A DNA stretch of 38,302 bases from an uncultured Clostridia bacterium. Lineage in GTDB: Bacteria; Bacillota; Clostridia; Christensenellales; UBA1242. Numbering within the stretch: position 1 is the stretch's first letter; each line of letters opens with the position of its first letter. The stretch lies in assembly GCA_944383275.1 (NCBI GenBank), contig CALWOV010000008.1, forward strand, positions 1 to 38,302. Direction: 5' to 3'. The position numbers and the translations under genes are program-made. The notes under the pieces are model-generated. The model was not told where the DNA came from, ran no database searches, and saw only the letters and a program-made list of their open reading frames with translations. This document shows, in pieces, positions 1 through 7,517 of this stretch.

Positions 1-24
1 AATTATAGGTGTCTTTTTTTATTA
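1..24 (+). repeat. Partial copy of a dispersed intergenic repeat (left edge)
   Basis: The first bases read TATAGGTGTC followed by TTTTTTATTA. They closely match 34954-34972 downstream of recA, which reads TATAGGTGTTTTTTATTA. At recA this is the right part of an intergenic repeat that lies just after a terminator, so the window edge may cut through the same repeat behind an upstream gene. The match is short and T-rich. Confidence 0.3.
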
Positions 25-85
25 TTTATAATTTTTATTAAACCCTTAAAACAAAAATAAAACCTTATTTATTATTTTAGTTTGT

Positions 86-110
86 AAAAACCAAATAGTT
101 AGGGTTTTTA
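86..110 (+). terminator. Probable intrinsic terminator upstream of spoIIIA
   Basis: AAAAACC (86-92) pairs with GGTTTTT (103-109) across a 10-nt loop, and the 3' arm doubles as the U-tract. It would end transcription of a gene left of the window and insulate the spoIIIA operon. The stem has only two G-C pairs. Confidence 0.4.
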
Positions 111-209
111 TATAAAAGTAATTTCAAAAAAGTAATTTATAATTATCTATTTTAATGTGTGTTCTAATTTGTTTTACAGGTAAATATAATAATGGTAAAG
201 GAGGTTGAT

Positions 210-1127
210 ATGTTTACAGAAGTTCTACCACCAATTTTATCAAACGCTTTAAGAACACTTAATCAAAAAGGTTTACGAGAAATAAGATTAAGGGTGGACA
301 AGCCTGTCATTATAAACTATGGGCATAGTTTTTATTTGGGTAAAAATGGTTTGGTAGAAAGTTCAAATAATGCAATAAAATTAAATGCAAAAGATTTAAA
401 TGAAATTGTTTTAAAATCTTGTGAGTATTCTGTTTATGCATACAATGAAGAAATAAAAAATGGTTTTATTACTTTAAAAAATGGAATCAGAATAGGGCTT
501 TGTGGTGAGATAGTTTTTGAAAACAATGTAATTAAAACAATAAAAAACTTTTCATCTTTAAACATCAGAATTCCACATCAGGTAAAAAATTGTTCCCTAG
601 AAGCGCTTATGTTTTTATATAATGAACATTCTGTTTTAAATACTTTAATAATTTCTCCACCGGGTGCAGGAAAAACGACTTTCATACGGGATTTATGCTA
701 TCAGTATTCAACTAAATTTTTAGCAAAAAACATTCTAGTTTTAGACGAGCGTGGGGAAATTGGTTGTTGTCTAAATGGTGTTCCACAAATGGAGTTAGGT
801 GATACGGTTGATATTTTAACTAACTGCAATAAACTTTATGGGTTAGAATGTGGAATAAGAACAATGAACCCAGAAGTAATTTTTCTAGATGAGATTGCAA
901 ACATAAGCGATGCAAATGCTCTTAATTATGCAATAGGTTCTGGGGTAAAGATTGTAGCCACAGCCCATTCAGATAATCTAGAAAACTTATATAAAAAACC
1001 ATATTTAAAACAAATTATGAATGAAAAATTGTTTGACAGAATTGTGGTTCTATCTTATAGAAATGGGGCTGGAACTTTAGAAAATATTTACGATAACAAT
1101 AATAATTGTTTATATTGTGCAGGTTAA
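210..1127 (+). CDS. spoIIIAA: Stage III sporulation protein AA, secretion-type ATPase
   Basis: SpoIIIAA is the ATPase of the SpoIIIA-SpoIIQ channel, which links mother cell and forespore after engulfment and keeps the forespore and sigma-G active. The protein has a P-loop P-P-G-A-G-K-T-T near residue 153 and Walker B-like stretches V-L-D-E-R-G-E and V-I-F-L-D-E-I, as in the type II/IV secretion ATPase superfamily. The start is set at ATG 210 because AAAGGAGGT (197-205) lies just before it; an in-frame ATG at 192 sits upstream of that ribosome site and is unlikely to be used. The resulting 305 aa matches the usual family length. First gene of a complete AA-AH operon. I see no convincing sigma-E promoter in the 200 bp upstream. 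Confidence 0.95.
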   Translation: MFTEVLPPILSNALRTLNQKGLREIRLRVDKPVIINYGHSFYLGKNGLVESSNNAIKLNAKDLNEIVLKSCEYSVYAYNEEIKNGFITLKNGIRIGLCGEIVFENNVIKTIKNFSSLNIRIPHQVKNCSLEALMFLYNEHSVLNTLIISPPGAGKTTFIRDLCYQYSTKFLAKNILVLDERGEIGCCLNGVPQMELGDTVDILTNCNKLYGLECGIRTMNPEVIFLDEIANISDANALNYAIGSGVKIVATAHSDNLENLYKKPYLKQIMNEKLFDRIVVLSYRNGAGTLENIYDNNNNCLYCAG

Positions 1128-1128
1128 A

Positions 1129-1614
1129 ATGAGAATAATTTTAGGTTTTATCTTTTTTATATGTTCGTTAATTATAGGCTATTATATATACAACAAAATA
1201 AAAAAACGAGAAAAGTTTTTTGAAGATTTTTATAATTTCAGTTTAAATTTACACACAGAAATTGGCTTTTTTCAGAACAAATTAAAAGATATATTAAACA
1301 AAAACGATTATGGAGAAAACTTTAATTCGTTATTAAAAGAAGTATCTAACAATTTACTTAATACAGAACAAACAATAAATGATTGGTGTAGTAAACAAAA
1401 TTATTTATTAAAAAATGATAATGAAGTGCTAAATAGTTTTTTTAAAAAACTTGGTAAGACTGATGTAAAAACTCAGCAAAATGAAATTAATGAATATATT
1501 GAAATTATAAAGAATAAATTAAATAATCTAAAAGCCGAAAACTTAAAAAAAGGGAAAATGGTTTTAAGTTTAAGCGTTATGTTAGGACTAGCATTACTTA
1601 TTATTGTGATATAA
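1129..1614 (+). CDS. spoIIIAB: Stage III sporulation protein AB
   Basis: SpoIIIAB is a membrane component of the mother-cell SpoIIIA channel, and its cytoplasmic fold resembles type II secretion GspF. The protein has an N-terminal membrane helix (about residues 2-20), a long charged helical middle with the family feature of an early F-x-x-x-L-x-x-E-I-G-F pattern, and a C-terminal hydrophobic helix ending L-G-L-A-L-L-I-I-V-I. ATG 1129 is preferred over GTG 1117 because AGGT lies at 1121-1124 and nothing precedes the GTG. The gene begins one base after the spoIIIAA stop, so the two are probably translationally coupled. Sequence divergence is high; position in the operon carries much of the assignment. 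Confidence 0.88.
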   Translation: MRIILGFIFFICSLIIGYYIYNKIKKREKFFEDFYNFSLNLHTEIGFFQNKLKDILNKNDYGENFNSLLKEVSNNLLNTEQTINDWCSKQNYLLKNDNEVLNSFFKKLGKTDVKTQQNEINEYIEIIKNKLNNLKAENLKKGKMVLSLSVMLGLALLIIVI

Positions 1615-1623
1615 AGGAACGAA

Positions 1624-1821
1624 ATGGGAGTAGAAATTATTTTCAAAATAGCAATAATAGGAATTTTAATTGCTATTGTAAGTCAAGTTTTGAAACAAGT
1701 TGGAAAAGAGGAAATTGCAACTTTAACATCACTTGCTGGTTTAATTGTTGTTTTAGTTATGATAGTAGATATGATAAGTGAATTATTTTCAACTGTGGGT
1801 GAAATGTTTTATTTATTTTAA
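1624..1821 (+). CDS. spoIIIAC: Stage III sporulation protein AC
   Basis: This 65-aa protein has the normal SpoIIIAC length (about 65-68 aa) and consists of two membrane helices (about 5-20 and 36-56) joined by the conserved-type loop S-Q-V-L-K-Q-V-G-K-E-E. SpoIIIAC and AD are small membrane subunits of the SpoIIIA complex. AAAGGA lies 7 nt before the ATG, and only 9 nt separate it from spoIIIAB. A terminator-like hairpin overlaps its stop codon, which is odd inside this operon. Confidence 0.93.
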   Translation: MGVEIIFKIAIIGILIAIVSQVLKQVGKEEIATLTSLAGLIVVLVMIVDMISELFSTVGEMFYLF

Positions 1822-1845
1822 TATCTTATATTAAGATATTTTTTT
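1820..1845 (+). terminator. Terminator-like hairpin inside the spoIIIA operon
   Basis: AATATCTTA (1820-1828) pairs perfectly with TAAGATATT (1832-1840) across a TAT loop and runs into T1841-1845. The stem has a single G-C pair, so termination may be partial. It lies between spoIIIAC and spoIIIAD, at the longest gap in the operon. Confidence 0.4.
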
Positions 1846-1929
1846 ATAAAAAATCAACAAAAAGTTATTAAATTTTAATTTATAAATATAAAATTTTTGC
1901 AAATCTCAATTTACACAAGGGAGGAAGCC

Positions 1930-2319
1930 TTGGTAGAAATATTAAAAATTATAGGACTAGCCCTAATTACAACTATTTCAGTTATAATATTAAAACAGCA
2001 AAAACCTGAAATTGCAGTCATTGTTGGTGTGGCAGGCTCGGTGTTAATATTTTTTTATCTTGTAGATATGATAAGCGATGTGTTTGGTTTGTTTGAAACT
2101 GTTGTATCAAAAACTAATATTGATAGTGAGTTGTTTATTGTTTTAATAAAAATAATTGGAATAGGATATATAACTGAATTCAGTGCTAATATTTGTTCGG
2201 ATAGTGGAAACAGTGCAATAGCAAGTAAAATTATATTGGCAGGTAAACTTACTATATTTTTACTTTCTGTGCCTATTATAATTTCTTTAATAGAACTTAT
2301 AGTGGGGCTGTTGCAATGA
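1930..2319 (+). CDS. spoIIIAD: Stage III sporulation protein AD
   Basis: SpoIIIAD is a four-helix membrane subunit of the SpoIIIA channel. The protein keeps family patterns such as L-K-Q-Q-K-P-E at the first loop, I-K-I-I-G-I-G-Y-I-T-E-F in the middle and S-A-I-A-S-K-I-I-L-A-G-K near the end. I place the start at TTG 1930, because AAGGGAGG ends five bases before it and the 129-aa product matches the usual length of about 130. An in-frame TTG at 1897 has no ribosome site and would put the real one inside the gene. It overlaps spoIIIAE by 4 nt (ATGA). Confidence 0.92.
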   Translation: MVEILKIIGLALITTISVIILKQQKPEIAVIVGVAGSVLIFFYLVDMISDVFGLFETVVSKTNIDSELFIVLIKIIGIGYITEFSANICSDSGNSAIASKIILAGKLTIFLLSVPIIISLIELIVGLLQ

Positions 2320-3524
2320 AACATAAATTTATAATTTTTTCATTTTTGTTAATTCTGGTTAGTCCTATAATTTTTATAAATAACAATAATATAAATTTTG
2401 AAGTATATGCTGATACAACAAATGAAGATGAAATCGAGCAAGAGTTGCAAGATTCTATAGATGAGCAACTTGGTGGCATAGATTTTGGAAATATTGACGA
2501 AGTGCTTGAAAATTTAGATGACAAAAGTTCTTCTATTTTTGATGGTCAAAATTTTTTTGATAAAGTTACTGCAATTTTAGATGGGAATTTAGGAAATCAA
2601 TACCCAACTTTTTTTCAAGCAATTATCAACACTGTTTTTTCTGAAATAGTAAATTTTATTCCATTACTTGCGACGATTGTGGCAGTAACAGTGCTGTGTA
2701 GCCTTATAGGCAATTTACGTGGAAAAGAAAGTGATGAAAGCATAGGGCAAATAGTTCAATTTGTTGCTTTTTCTATCGTGGTTGTTGCTGTTGCAATTTC
2801 TGTGTTTGGTCTTTTAAAAGATGCTCAAAATCTAATAACTTCAATTAAAACTCAAATGGAAGTAATTTTTCCAATATTATTAACTTTGCTTGCAAGTGTT
2901 GGTGGTGCAGTTTCTGTTGGTATTTTTCAACCAGCAGTTGCAATTTTGTCTAGCGTGGTTGTTCAAATATTTTTTGCAGTTGTAATTCCTATTTTTACTT
3001 TTATTTTCATTTTTATAATAGTTGGCAATTTTTCTAATAATGTTAGACTCGGAAAAATGACTGCTTTCTTGCAAAGCGTTTTAAAGTGGGTTGCTGGTGT
3101 TTGTTTCAGTGTCTTTCTTTCTGTTTTGTTAATTCAAGGTATTGTTGCTGGAAGTTTTGATAGTGTAAGCATTAAAGCAATGAAATTTGCTATAAAAAGT
3201 TATGTTCCAATTTTAGGTGGCTATTTATCTGACGGATTTAATATGGTTATGGCAAGTAGCGTTTTAATAAAAAATGCCGTAGGAATGGCAGGTGTTCTGT
3301 TATTATTTGCGTCTGTTTTAGTGCCTGTAATAAAAATTGCTATATGTATTCTTTGTTTAAAACTTTGTGCAGGAATTTTAGAACCTATAACTGAAAGTAA
3401 AGTCCCAGATTTTCTGCACCAAGTTGCAAAAACGCTTAATTTATTAATAATGATTATTTTAGGCATTTCATTTATGTATATCATAACGGTAGGCTTAATT
3501 TTGTGTTCGACAAATATTTTGTGA
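2316..3524 (+). CDS. spoIIIAE: Stage III sporulation protein AE
   Basis: SpoIIIAE is the large polytopic membrane subunit of the SpoIIIA channel. The 402-aa product starts with a signal peptide (residues about 1-32, ending V-Y-A-D), followed by an acidic extracytoplasmic stretch and about seven hydrophobic segments from residue 110 to the end. The stretch M-E-V-I-F-P-I-L-L-T-L-L-A-S-V-G-G around residue 180 is typical of the family, and the length is close to the usual 390-400. Its ATG overlaps the spoIIIAD stop as ATGA, indicating translational coupling. Confidence 0.94.
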   Translation: MKHKFIIFSFLLILVSPIIFINNNNINFEVYADTTNEDEIEQELQDSIDEQLGGIDFGNIDEVLENLDDKSSSIFDGQNFFDKVTAILDGNLGNQYPTFFQAIINTVFSEIVNFIPLLATIVAVTVLCSLIGNLRGKESDESIGQIVQFVAFSIVVVAVAISVFGLLKDAQNLITSIKTQMEVIFPILLTLLASVGGAVSVGIFQPAVAILSSVVVQIFFAVVIPIFTFIFIFIIVGNFSNNVRLGKMTAFLQSVLKWVAGVCFSVFLSVLLIQGIVAGSFDSVSIKAMKFAIKSYVPILGGYLSDGFNMVMASSVLIKNAVGMAGVLLLFASVLVPVIKIAICILCLKLCAGILEPITESKVPDFLHQVAKTLNLLIMIILGISFMYIITVGLILCSTNIL

Positions 3525-3534
3525 GGCTAATTAT

Positions 3535-4020
3535 ATGGATATTTCAACTTATTTACTGTCAATAGTTGGTGTTGCTATTTTGGGCGTTATTGTAGATTTA
3601 ATTTTACCTAGTGGAACAGTAAGTAAATATATTAAGGGTGTTTTTGCGCTAATTTTAATTTTTGTAATTATAAGTCCTATACCTAAATTAATTAATCAAA
3701 ATTGGAGCTTTAATGATATCTTTCAAACAAGTTCAACTGAAATTGATGAAGATTACCTTGAAGACATAAAAAATCAACAAATAGACAAATTGAACACAGA
3801 TATAAAAAATTTACTAGTTGATAATGGTTTTAACAATGTAGATATTCTTGTAGAGCTTGATAATTCAAATTTTTCCTTAAAAATTAAATATATTTTTGTC
3901 GATTTAACGAATTTAGTTCTTAATCAAAATATGCAGCATATAAATTACTATACAGCAATAACAAAACTGCTTTGTGAGCAATGTAATGTTAAGGAGGAAC
4001 AGATAGTATTTAATGGCTGA
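3535..4020 (+). CDS. spoIIIAF: Stage III sporulation protein AF
   Basis: SpoIIIAF carries a ring-building domain related to those of type III secretion and contributes to the SpoIIIA complex. The protein has two N-terminal membrane helices (about 5-24 and 34-50) with the family-like segment L-P-S-G-T-V-S-K-Y-I-K-G-V between them, then a soluble C-terminal domain. GAGG at 3523-3526 serves as ribosome site. It overlaps spoIIIAG by 8 nt. Confidence 0.9.
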   Translation: MDISTYLLSIVGVAILGVIVDLILPSGTVSKYIKGVFALILIFVIISPIPKLINQNWSFNDIFQTSSTEIDEDYLEDIKNQQIDKLNTDIKNLLVDNGFNNVDILVELDNSNFSLKIKYIFVDLTNLVLNQNMQHINYYTAITKLLCEQCNVKEEQIVFNG

Positions 4021-4597
4021 TAATAAAAAATGGGATTTTTTAACAAAGTTTAAATGGTTTCAAAAACTTAAAAAAATTAAACATATAGAAATTATTGCTG
4101 TTATAGTTTTAGCTGTTTTGGTAATGCTGATTTGGTTTGTTGACTGGGGTGGAAATAACCAAAACGCAAGCGTGAATTCAAGTTCAAGTTACAGCGTAAC
4201 TGAATATGCACAAGAACTTGAAAATAGACTTGAAGAAGCTTTGGGAACAATAGATGGCGCTGGTAAAATAAAAGTAATGATTACATTAGATGGTTCAAAA
4301 GAAGTTATTTTGGCGACATCAACTGATGAAAAACATAGTTCAACAACAACCACCTCAAGTGGTGGAACAGTGAATGATACGGAAACTATAACATCTAATT
4401 CAGAACCTATAATAATAACGGAAAACGGTGTGTCAACTCCGATAGTGCTAATGGAAATTATGCCACCGGTTAAAGGTGTGGTTGTTATTGCCGAGGGCGC
4501 TGGAAATGTTAGGGTAAAATTAGATTTATTAAAGGCTGTTCAGGCTTTGCTATCTGTTTCATCAAGTCAAGTAGAAATTTTTAAAGGAAATAATTAA
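4013..4597 (+). CDS. spoIIIAG: Stage III sporulation protein AG
   Basis: SpoIIIAG forms the large oligomeric ring of the mother cell-forespore channel. The protein has a short cytoplasmic N-terminus, one membrane helix (about 27-45), then a ring-building domain that includes the family pattern L-E-x-x-L-x-x-I-x-G-A-G-K-I-K-V-M-I. A Ser/Thr-rich insert (about residues 105-125) is expected in the beta-cage region. AAGGAGG lies within spoIIIAF, about 15 nt before the ATG, which is a long spacing; the TAG at 4004 rules out an earlier in-frame start. Confidence 0.93.
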   Translation: MADNKKWDFLTKFKWFQKLKKIKHIEIIAVIVLAVLVMLIWFVDWGGNNQNASVNSSSSYSVTEYAQELENRLEEALGTIDGAGKIKVMITLDGSKEVILATSTDEKHSSTTTTSSGGTVNDTETITSNSEPIIITENGVSTPIVLMEIMPPVKGVVVIAEGAGNVRVKLDLLKAVQALLSVSSSQVEIFKGNN

Positions 4598-4612
4598 AAA
4601 GGAGATATTAAA

Positions 4613-5089
4613 ATGGTTACAAAAAGAAAGAAAATAATAGTTTTAAGTGTAATGATGTTATTGCTTGTTGCAACAGGGTTTTTAAACTTAACATTAAACA
4701 ATCAAGCAACGTTGCAAGCATCTAATAATGAAACATCAAATTTAAGTTTTTTTGCAAGTTATAGAGCAGACAGGGATACTGCAAGAGACCAACAATTAAT
4801 TTACTATAATTCAATAGTTGAAAGTGCTAACGCAAGTGAAGAATCTAAATCAGAAGCACAAGCAAGCATTAAAGAACTTGCTGCTAAAATAGAAAAAGAA
4901 CTTTTGTTAGAAGGCGCAATTTTATCAAAAGGTTTTGAAGATGTTGTTGTTTCATTTACAGATAATTTTGTTAATGTAATTGTTAAATCATCAGAATTAC
5001 AAGAAGCAGAAGTAGCGCAAATTGTTGAAATAGTTCAAAATCAAACACAAAAACCAATTGATAATATCAAAATTATACCTATGGAATAG
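4613..5089 (+). CDS. spoIIIAH: Stage III sporulation protein AH
   Basis: SpoIIIAH crosses the mother-cell membrane once (about residues 8-27), and its YscJ/FliF-like domain interacts with forespore SpoIIQ across the septal space. The soluble part carries the family pattern F-F-A-S-Y-R-A-D-R-D-x-A-R-D-Q-Q (about 44-60), a helical region, and a C-terminal ring-building fold ending K-I-I-P. AAGGAGA lies 8 nt before the ATG. Last gene of the operon. At 158 aa it is shorter than the roughly 210-220 aa of B. subtilis, mainly in the N-terminal linker. Confidence 0.93.
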   Translation: MVTKRKKIIVLSVMMLLLVATGFLNLTLNNQATLQASNNETSNLSFFASYRADRDTARDQQLIYYNSIVESANASEESKSEAQASIKELAAKIEKELLLEGAILSKGFEDVVVSFTDNFVNVIVKSSELQEAEVAQIVEIVQNQTQKPIDNIKIIPME

Positions 5090-5118
5090 TTGCTAAAAAT
5101 TTTTAAATATGTTAAACT
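5090..5118 (+). promoter_or_regulatory. Putative sigma-A promoter for asp23
   Basis: TTGCTA (5090-5095), a 17-bp spacer, then TAAACT (5113-5118) preceded by TATG, giving an extended -10 (TATGTTAAACT). The spo0A promoter in this window has a nearly identical extended -10. The -35 overlaps the spoIIIAH stop codon. Confidence 0.45.
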
Positions 5119-5146
5119 ATTCTTATAATTTTGATTGAGGTGAATT

Positions 5147-5515
5147 ATGGCTTTTAACGATGCAGAGAATAGTAAAGGTTTGGTAACATATAACAAAAAC
5201 ATTTTGTTGTCAATAATTAACCTTGCAGCAAAAGAAATCAGTGGCGTGGCTTCTTTGTGTTCAAATTTCAGTGGAAGCGCTTTTAAAAGGTTGTTTTCAA
5301 ACAATTACTATGAAGGCGTTAAACTTACACACACAAAAGAAGGCTTGGTTATTGATGTTTATCTTAATGTGTTTTCTAACTATAATGTATCAGATGTTGC
5401 TTTCAGAGTGCAAGAAAACATTAAAAGTGGAATAGCATCAATGGTCAACATAAATGTTCACCAAATCAATATCAGAGTTATGGGCGTAGAATTTAATATT
5501 GCAGATAAAAAATAA
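5147..5515 (+). CDS. Asp23/Gls24 family envelope stress response protein
   Basis: A 122-aa Asp23/Gls24 family protein. In Gram-positives these small proteins sit at the membrane and are linked to cell-envelope homeostasis; the biochemical role is unknown. The N-terminus has the typical I-x-x-L-A-A-K-E-I-S-G-V pattern, followed by G-L-V-I-D-V-Y-L-N-V and the C-terminal V-N-I-H-Q-I-N-I-R-V-M-G-V. GAGGTG at 5136-5141 precedes the ATG. The position spoIIIAH-asp23-nusB is the standard clostridial arrangement. It probably has its own promoter and ends at a terminator before nusB, so it can be expressed outside sporulation. Confidence 0.88.
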   Translation: MAFNDAENSKGLVTYNKNILLSIINLAAKEISGVASLCSNFSGSAFKRLFSNNYYEGVKLTHTKEGLVIDVYLNVFSNYNVSDVAFRVQENIKSGIASMVNINVHQINIRVMGVEFNIADKK

Positions 5516-5516
5516 T

Positions 5517-5541
5517 AACCCCTAATTTAATGGGGTTTTTA
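5517..5541 (+). terminator. Intrinsic terminator after asp23
   Basis: AACCCC (5517-5522) pairs with GGGGTT (5532-5537), followed by a run of T through 5540. Confidence 0.75.
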
Positions 5542-5558
5542 TGTTTTAAGGAGATTTT

Positions 5559-6077
5559 ATGAGTAGAATAAATGCACGGGAAATAGTGTATCAACTTTTG
5601 TTTCCAATTAATTTTAATATAAAAGAAGATAATAAAATTTCGTTTAATGAAGCGTTTGAAAATTTTTATAAACCAGTTGAAATTGATGAAGAAATCACAA
5701 ATGAAATGCTTATTAAAAATGAAGGCGATATACTCTTAACAGATAAGGATACTGTTTTTACAGATAAAGAGGCTACATTATCTAACGAAGATAAAGAATT
5801 TATAGAAAAAGAATATAACGGAATTATAAAAAACAAAGAAACATTATTAGAAATAATAAAAAACAACTTAACCAACTATTCCATAGAAAAAATTTACAAA
5901 CCGGATTTAATAGCATTATTGATAGCAGTTTATGAAATAACTTTTGAAGATGAGATTTCTCCTAAAACTTCAGTTAATGAAGCTGTAAATATATGTAAAA
6001 AATATTCAACAGAAAACAGTTATAAATTTGTTAACGGAGTGCTAGCAGAAATTTTAAAGGATAAAAATAATGGATAA
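5559..6077 (+). CDS. nusB: Transcription antitermination factor NusB
   Basis: NusB binds boxA RNA with NusE (S10) and supports antitermination of rRNA operons. The C-terminal half keeps the signature: P-K-T-S-V-N-E-A-V-N-I-C-K-K-Y then Y-K-F-V-N-G-V-L-A-E-I-L. The N-terminal A-R-E-I-V-Y-Q-L-L-F-P-I-N-F is also typical. At 172 aa it exceeds the usual 135-150; the extra length is an acidic Asp/Glu/Lys-rich insertion around residues 45-75 between the first helices. AAGGAGA at 5548 precedes the ATG. It overlaps xseA by 8 nt, so nusB-xseA-xseB form one transcription unit. Confidence 0.92.
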   Translation: MSRINAREIVYQLLFPINFNIKEDNKISFNEAFENFYKPVEIDEEITNEMLIKNEGDILLTDKDTVFTDKEATLSNEDKEFIEKEYNGIIKNKETLLEIIKNNLTNYSIEKIYKPDLIALLIAVYEITFEDEISPKTSVNEAVNICKKYSTENSYKFVNGVLAEILKDKNNG

Positions 6078-7260
6078 TGTTATAAGCGTAAGCCAGTTTT
6101 CTAACTATGTTAAACAAATTTTTCTGGCAGAAGAGATGTTGCATAATATATTAATCTATGGCGAAGTTTCTGGCTTTAATGTTTCTCGTGGAATAGCATA
6201 TTTTAATATAAAAGATGAAGAAGCTCTTTTACCTTGCGTAAAGTTTGGTGTTGATGAATCGGGATATTTACCCAAAGAAGGCGAAATGGTGTTGGTAAGG
6301 GGGTCACCTAACTATTATGTTAAGGGTGGTAGATTTTCGTTTAATGTAACCAAAATAGAGCCTTATGGAAAGGGCGTTTTATATCAACAGTTTTTAGAAA
6401 TGAAGGAAAAGTTGGAAAAAGCTGGCTTGTTTAATAAAGAGTATAAAAAAGCTCTGCCACAACATATTAAAAAAATTGGAGTGGTTACAGCGCAAACAGG
6501 GGCAGTTATACACGATATAATAGATATAACGGGCAGAAGAAATCCATTGCTTAATATTTTGCTTTACCCAGCAAAAGTGCAGGGCATAGGTGCTGAAAAC
6601 ACAATAGTTAAAGGAATTGAAACGCTGGATAAAACAGATGTAGATGTAATTATAGTTGCTCGTGGTGGTGGCTCTATAGAAGATTTAAGTTGTTTTAATA
6701 CCGAAATTGTGGCATATGCAATATATAATGCAAATAAGCCTGTTATCAGCGCAGTTGGGCACGAAACCGATTTTACAATAGCAGATATGGTTGCCGATGT
6801 TCGTGCTCCAACACCATCTGCTGCAGCAGAACTTGTGTCAGTAGATATGGGAATGTTGATTGAAAGACTAAATAAATCTATAAAAAAACTTGAATTAACT
6901 GTTTGTAATAAATATGAAGATAACTTAATGGTTTTAAATAGTAATTACAATGAGTTGTTTGGTAAAATGTTAGATGTTATAAGTCGTAAAAATATGCCAT
7001 TGCGTGAGTTGGTGCTTAAACTTATTTACTCAGCGAAAAATAAACAAAATTGCGTTGAAAATAAATTTAATATTTTATCACAAAAACTAGAAGCTAAAAA
7101 TCCAGTTACCATTTTAAGAATGGGTTATATTAAGGCTGAATTTAATAATGTACCTATAAGGAAAGTTACTGATTTATCAGTTGGCCAAAATTTAAAACTA
7201 AAATTTATTGATGGAGAAGCAGATTGTGTTGTAAACAATCTGGTTAAGAAGGGGGGTTAA
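6070..7260 (+). CDS. xseA: Exodeoxyribonuclease VII large subunit
   Basis: XseA is the catalytic subunit of ExoVII, which degrades single-stranded DNA from both ends. The protein shows the N-terminal OB-fold (about 1-100, with V-S-Q-F-S-N-Y-V-K at the start) and the central nuclease domain with K-I-G-V-V-T-A-Q-T-G-A-V-I-H-D-I, then I-I-V-A-R-G-G-G-S-I-E-D-L and V-I-S-A-V-G-H-E-T-D-F-T-I-A-D, all family hallmarks. The coiled-coil region is followed by a short C-terminal segment. 396 aa is at the short end for the family. Start codon lies within nusB. Confidence 0.95.
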   Translation: MDNVISVSQFSNYVKQIFLAEEMLHNILIYGEVSGFNVSRGIAYFNIKDEEALLPCVKFGVDESGYLPKEGEMVLVRGSPNYYVKGGRFSFNVTKIEPYGKGVLYQQFLEMKEKLEKAGLFNKEYKKALPQHIKKIGVVTAQTGAVIHDIIDITGRRNPLLNILLYPAKVQGIGAENTIVKGIETLDKTDVDVIIVARGGGSIEDLSCFNTEIVAYAIYNANKPVISAVGHETDFTIADMVADVRAPTPSAAAELVSVDMGMLIERLNKSIKKLELTVCNKYEDNLMVLNSNYNELFGKMLDVISRKNMPLRELVLKLIYSAKNKQNCVENKFNILSQKLEAKNPVTILRMGYIKAEFNNVPIRKVTDLSVGQNLKLKFIDGEADCVVNNLVKKGG

Positions 7261-7262
7261 AA

Positions 7263-7469
7263 ATGACATTTGAAGAGCGAGTTAAGCGTTTAGAAGAAAT
7301 TGTTGCTAAAATTGATGAAGAGAATACAGGGCTTGAAGAAGCAAATAAACTTTTTGCAGAAGGAGTTGAAATCTGTAAAAATTGTTTTAAAGAGTTAAAT
7401 GAAAGCAAAAGACAGATTAATGTTTTGCAAGAAGAACTTGGAAATTTAGTTGAAAAACCACTTGAATAG
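7263..7469 (+). CDS. xseB: Exodeoxyribonuclease VII small subunit
   Basis: XseB binds the XseA coiled coil to complete ExoVII. This 68-aa protein has the family pattern F-E-E-R-V-K-R-L-E-E-I-V, then L-E-E-A-N-K-L-F-A-E-G-V and an all-helical profile. It starts two bases after the xseA stop, with AAGGGGGG just upstream. A terminator overlaps its stop codon. In most Clostridia the next genes are ispA, dxs and tlyA; they are absent here. Confidence 0.93.
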   Translation: MTFEERVKRLEEIVAKIDEENTGLEEANKLFAEGVEICKNCFKELNESKRQINVLQEELGNLVEKPLE

Positions 7470-7481
7470 TGGTTATTTTTT
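7456..7481 (+). terminator. Intrinsic terminator overlapping the xseB stop
   Basis: AACCACT (7456-7462) pairs with AGTGGTT (7468-7474) across TGAAT; T7476-7481 follows. The 5' arm and loop encode the last XseB residues and the stop. Confidence 0.75.
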
Positions 7482-7517
7482 GGGCACTTTCTTAATATAA
7501 TATTACAGGAGAGTGCT

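Noticed and set aside
192..209. ATG 192 as start of spoIIIAA
   Set aside because: The only good ribosome site (197-205) lies downstream of it and serves ATG 210.
1..209. Sigma-E promoter for spoIIIA
   Set aside because: Expected on biological grounds, but no CATACANT-like -10 with a matching -35 is visible in this stretch.
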